Below are positions 63,328-64,000 of a DNA stretch of 64,000 nt, one piece after another. Numbering within the stretch: position 1 is the first letter of the stretch; every line of letters begins with the position of its first letter. The stretch comes from Sphingobacteriaceae bacterium (GTDB lineage: Bacteria > Bacteroidota > Bacteroidia > Sphingobacteriales > Sphingobacteriaceae), in assembly GCA_017745075.1 (NCBI GenBank), contig JAGIAD010000004.1, positions 62,001 through 126,000 of the forward strand, in the 5' to 3' direction. The notes under the pieces are model-generated. The model did not search any database, was not told the origin of the DNA, and worked only from the letters and a program-made list of their open reading frames with translations. The translations under genes and the position numbers were made by a program.

Positions 63328-64000
63328 AAATATTCGGCTATAGCTTTCTCTGCAGCATAATTACACATGGATGTAACCCCTAAAAATTGGCCAACGGTAT
63401 TTACCTCTAAAAAATAAAATTTCTCCCCGCTCTTTATAAAATCTATTGAGCCACAGTTTACATCCAGTAACACCATTAGTTGATGTGTTTTCTCTTCAAT
63501 TTCAACAGGCAGATTGTATCTCACATTACGGTTAGGCTTTTCGAGATTGTACTTTCTGAAATCGGTTTTGGTTTGCTCATCATTTTGAGACATTATTGCT
63601 GTAGAAGAGAATTTCCCGTTCAAATAAAAGCTCCTGATTTCGAAATCCTTCTCAATTTTCTCCTGAAAAAATGTGATGAAAAAACGATCTTTTTCTTTAT
63701 GGTTTATTACGTTGGTGTACATAATACTTTCCGCATAATCTTTGTAGGTATTTATGGTAATGTTTCCGGTTAAAGGCTTTATAATTGTTTTATTCAAAAC
63801 CACTTCGTCCGTATTTTCGGCCAAATAATATTCTGGAACATCTAATCCTACTTTTTTTGCGTACTCTAATACCAATAGCTTATTTACAGCACTATTGCTT
63901 TGTTTATTGATGTGCTTTTTGGCCTCGATTTTTTTAATTACATAATCCTGCAACCAATGCTGGTGCTCCTGCATATGGATATCGACAGAGGGGTTATCAT
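63324..64000 (-). CDS. gwsG: Grasp-with-spasm ATP-grasp peptide ligase, 5' part outside the window
   Basis: The C-terminal 225 codons of an ATP-grasp enzyme. The frame stays open to the window edge (DNPSVDIHMQEHQHW), so the internal Met at 63974 is not the true start; a full member would have about 310-330 residues. Visible motifs are TIIKPLTGN and FEIRSFYLNGKFSS, the basic KYNLEKPNRNVRYNLP, DVNCGSIDFI, and the metal-binding FLEVNTVGQF. Relatives of the microviridin ligase group make ester or amide links between side chains of a precursor peptide. Its stop overlaps the start of the small gene. The precursor gene is expected upstream, beyond the window. Confidence 0.85.
   Translation of the reverse strand, partial: DNPSVDIHMQEHQHWLQDYVIKKIEAKKHINKQSNSAVNKLLVLEYAKKVGLDVPEYYLAENTDEVVLNKTIIKPLTGNITINTYKDYAESIMYTNVINHKEKDRFFITFFQEKIEKDFEIRSFYLNGKFSSTAIMSQNDEQTKTDFRKYNLEKPNRNVRYNLPVEIEEKTHQLMVLLDVNCGSIDFIKSGEKFYFLEVNTVGQFLGVTSMCNYAAEKAIAEYL

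Overview
The window is chromosomal DNA of a Bacteroidota bacterium, most likely a Sphingobacteriaceae member close to Pedobacter. The basis is the six SusC/SusD pairs, the gliding-motility lipoprotein GldH, a RicT-type protein next to HolB, -7 boxes of the TAnnTTTG type, start codons without Shine-Dalgarno sequences, and a grasp-with-spasm peptide-maturation cluster. This is read from the sequence and general knowledge; no database search was run.

Layout. (1) 1-4302, minus strand: a partial DUF3078-type protein, a small HExxH membrane protein coupled to a carboxypeptidase-regulatory-like protein, two adjacent glucosaminidase-LysM proteins, an O-methyltransferase and ruvX. (2) 4881-8014, plus strand: holB, ricT and gldH, tightly packed. 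(3) 8180-11038: a lone TonB-dependent receptor; then murF on the minus strand. (4) 12647-49139: an array of six susC/susD pairs, all on the plus strand, with an M14 peptidase and several small accessory lipoproteins. No glycoside hydrolase, sigma/anti-sigma pair or hybrid two-component regulator lies among them. The six SusC genes share nearly the same first codons and a common leader motif just before the start. A truncated susC-like start (38391) and a 199-bp MITE-like element (43430-43628) lie between pairs. (5) 49203-52660: DoxX, an LD-carboxypeptidase and metG. (6) 52851-55635: a tRNA-Arg(CCT), then a small redox cassette of a frameshifted SDR, a DsbA-like protein, a DoxX-like protein and a divergent HxlR regulator with a repeat-rich operator. 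(7) 56195-58203: a GIN-domain protein and a transglutaminase-like protein. (8) 58573-64000, minus strand: a RiPP cluster containing an ATP-grasp ligase (cut by the window edge), a 59-codon small gene, a SPASM protein, a C39-peptidase ABC exporter and an HlyD adaptor.

How they work together. The SusC/SusD pairs should form TonB-driven outer-membrane importers. Their substrates are not visible; the M14 peptidase makes peptides a possibility for at least part of the array. The RiPP cluster should modify a leader peptide with the ATP-grasp and SPASM enzymes, then cleave and export it through the C39-ABC transporter and HlyD protein. The precursor gene is not in the window and is expected beyond position 64000.

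The most novel-looking items are: the small gene coupled by ATGA overlaps on both sides inside the RiPP operon; the SPASM protein without a radical-SAM CxxxCxxC motif; the shared leader and promoter elements of the SusC genes; and the MITE-like element built around a perfect 46-bp palindrome.
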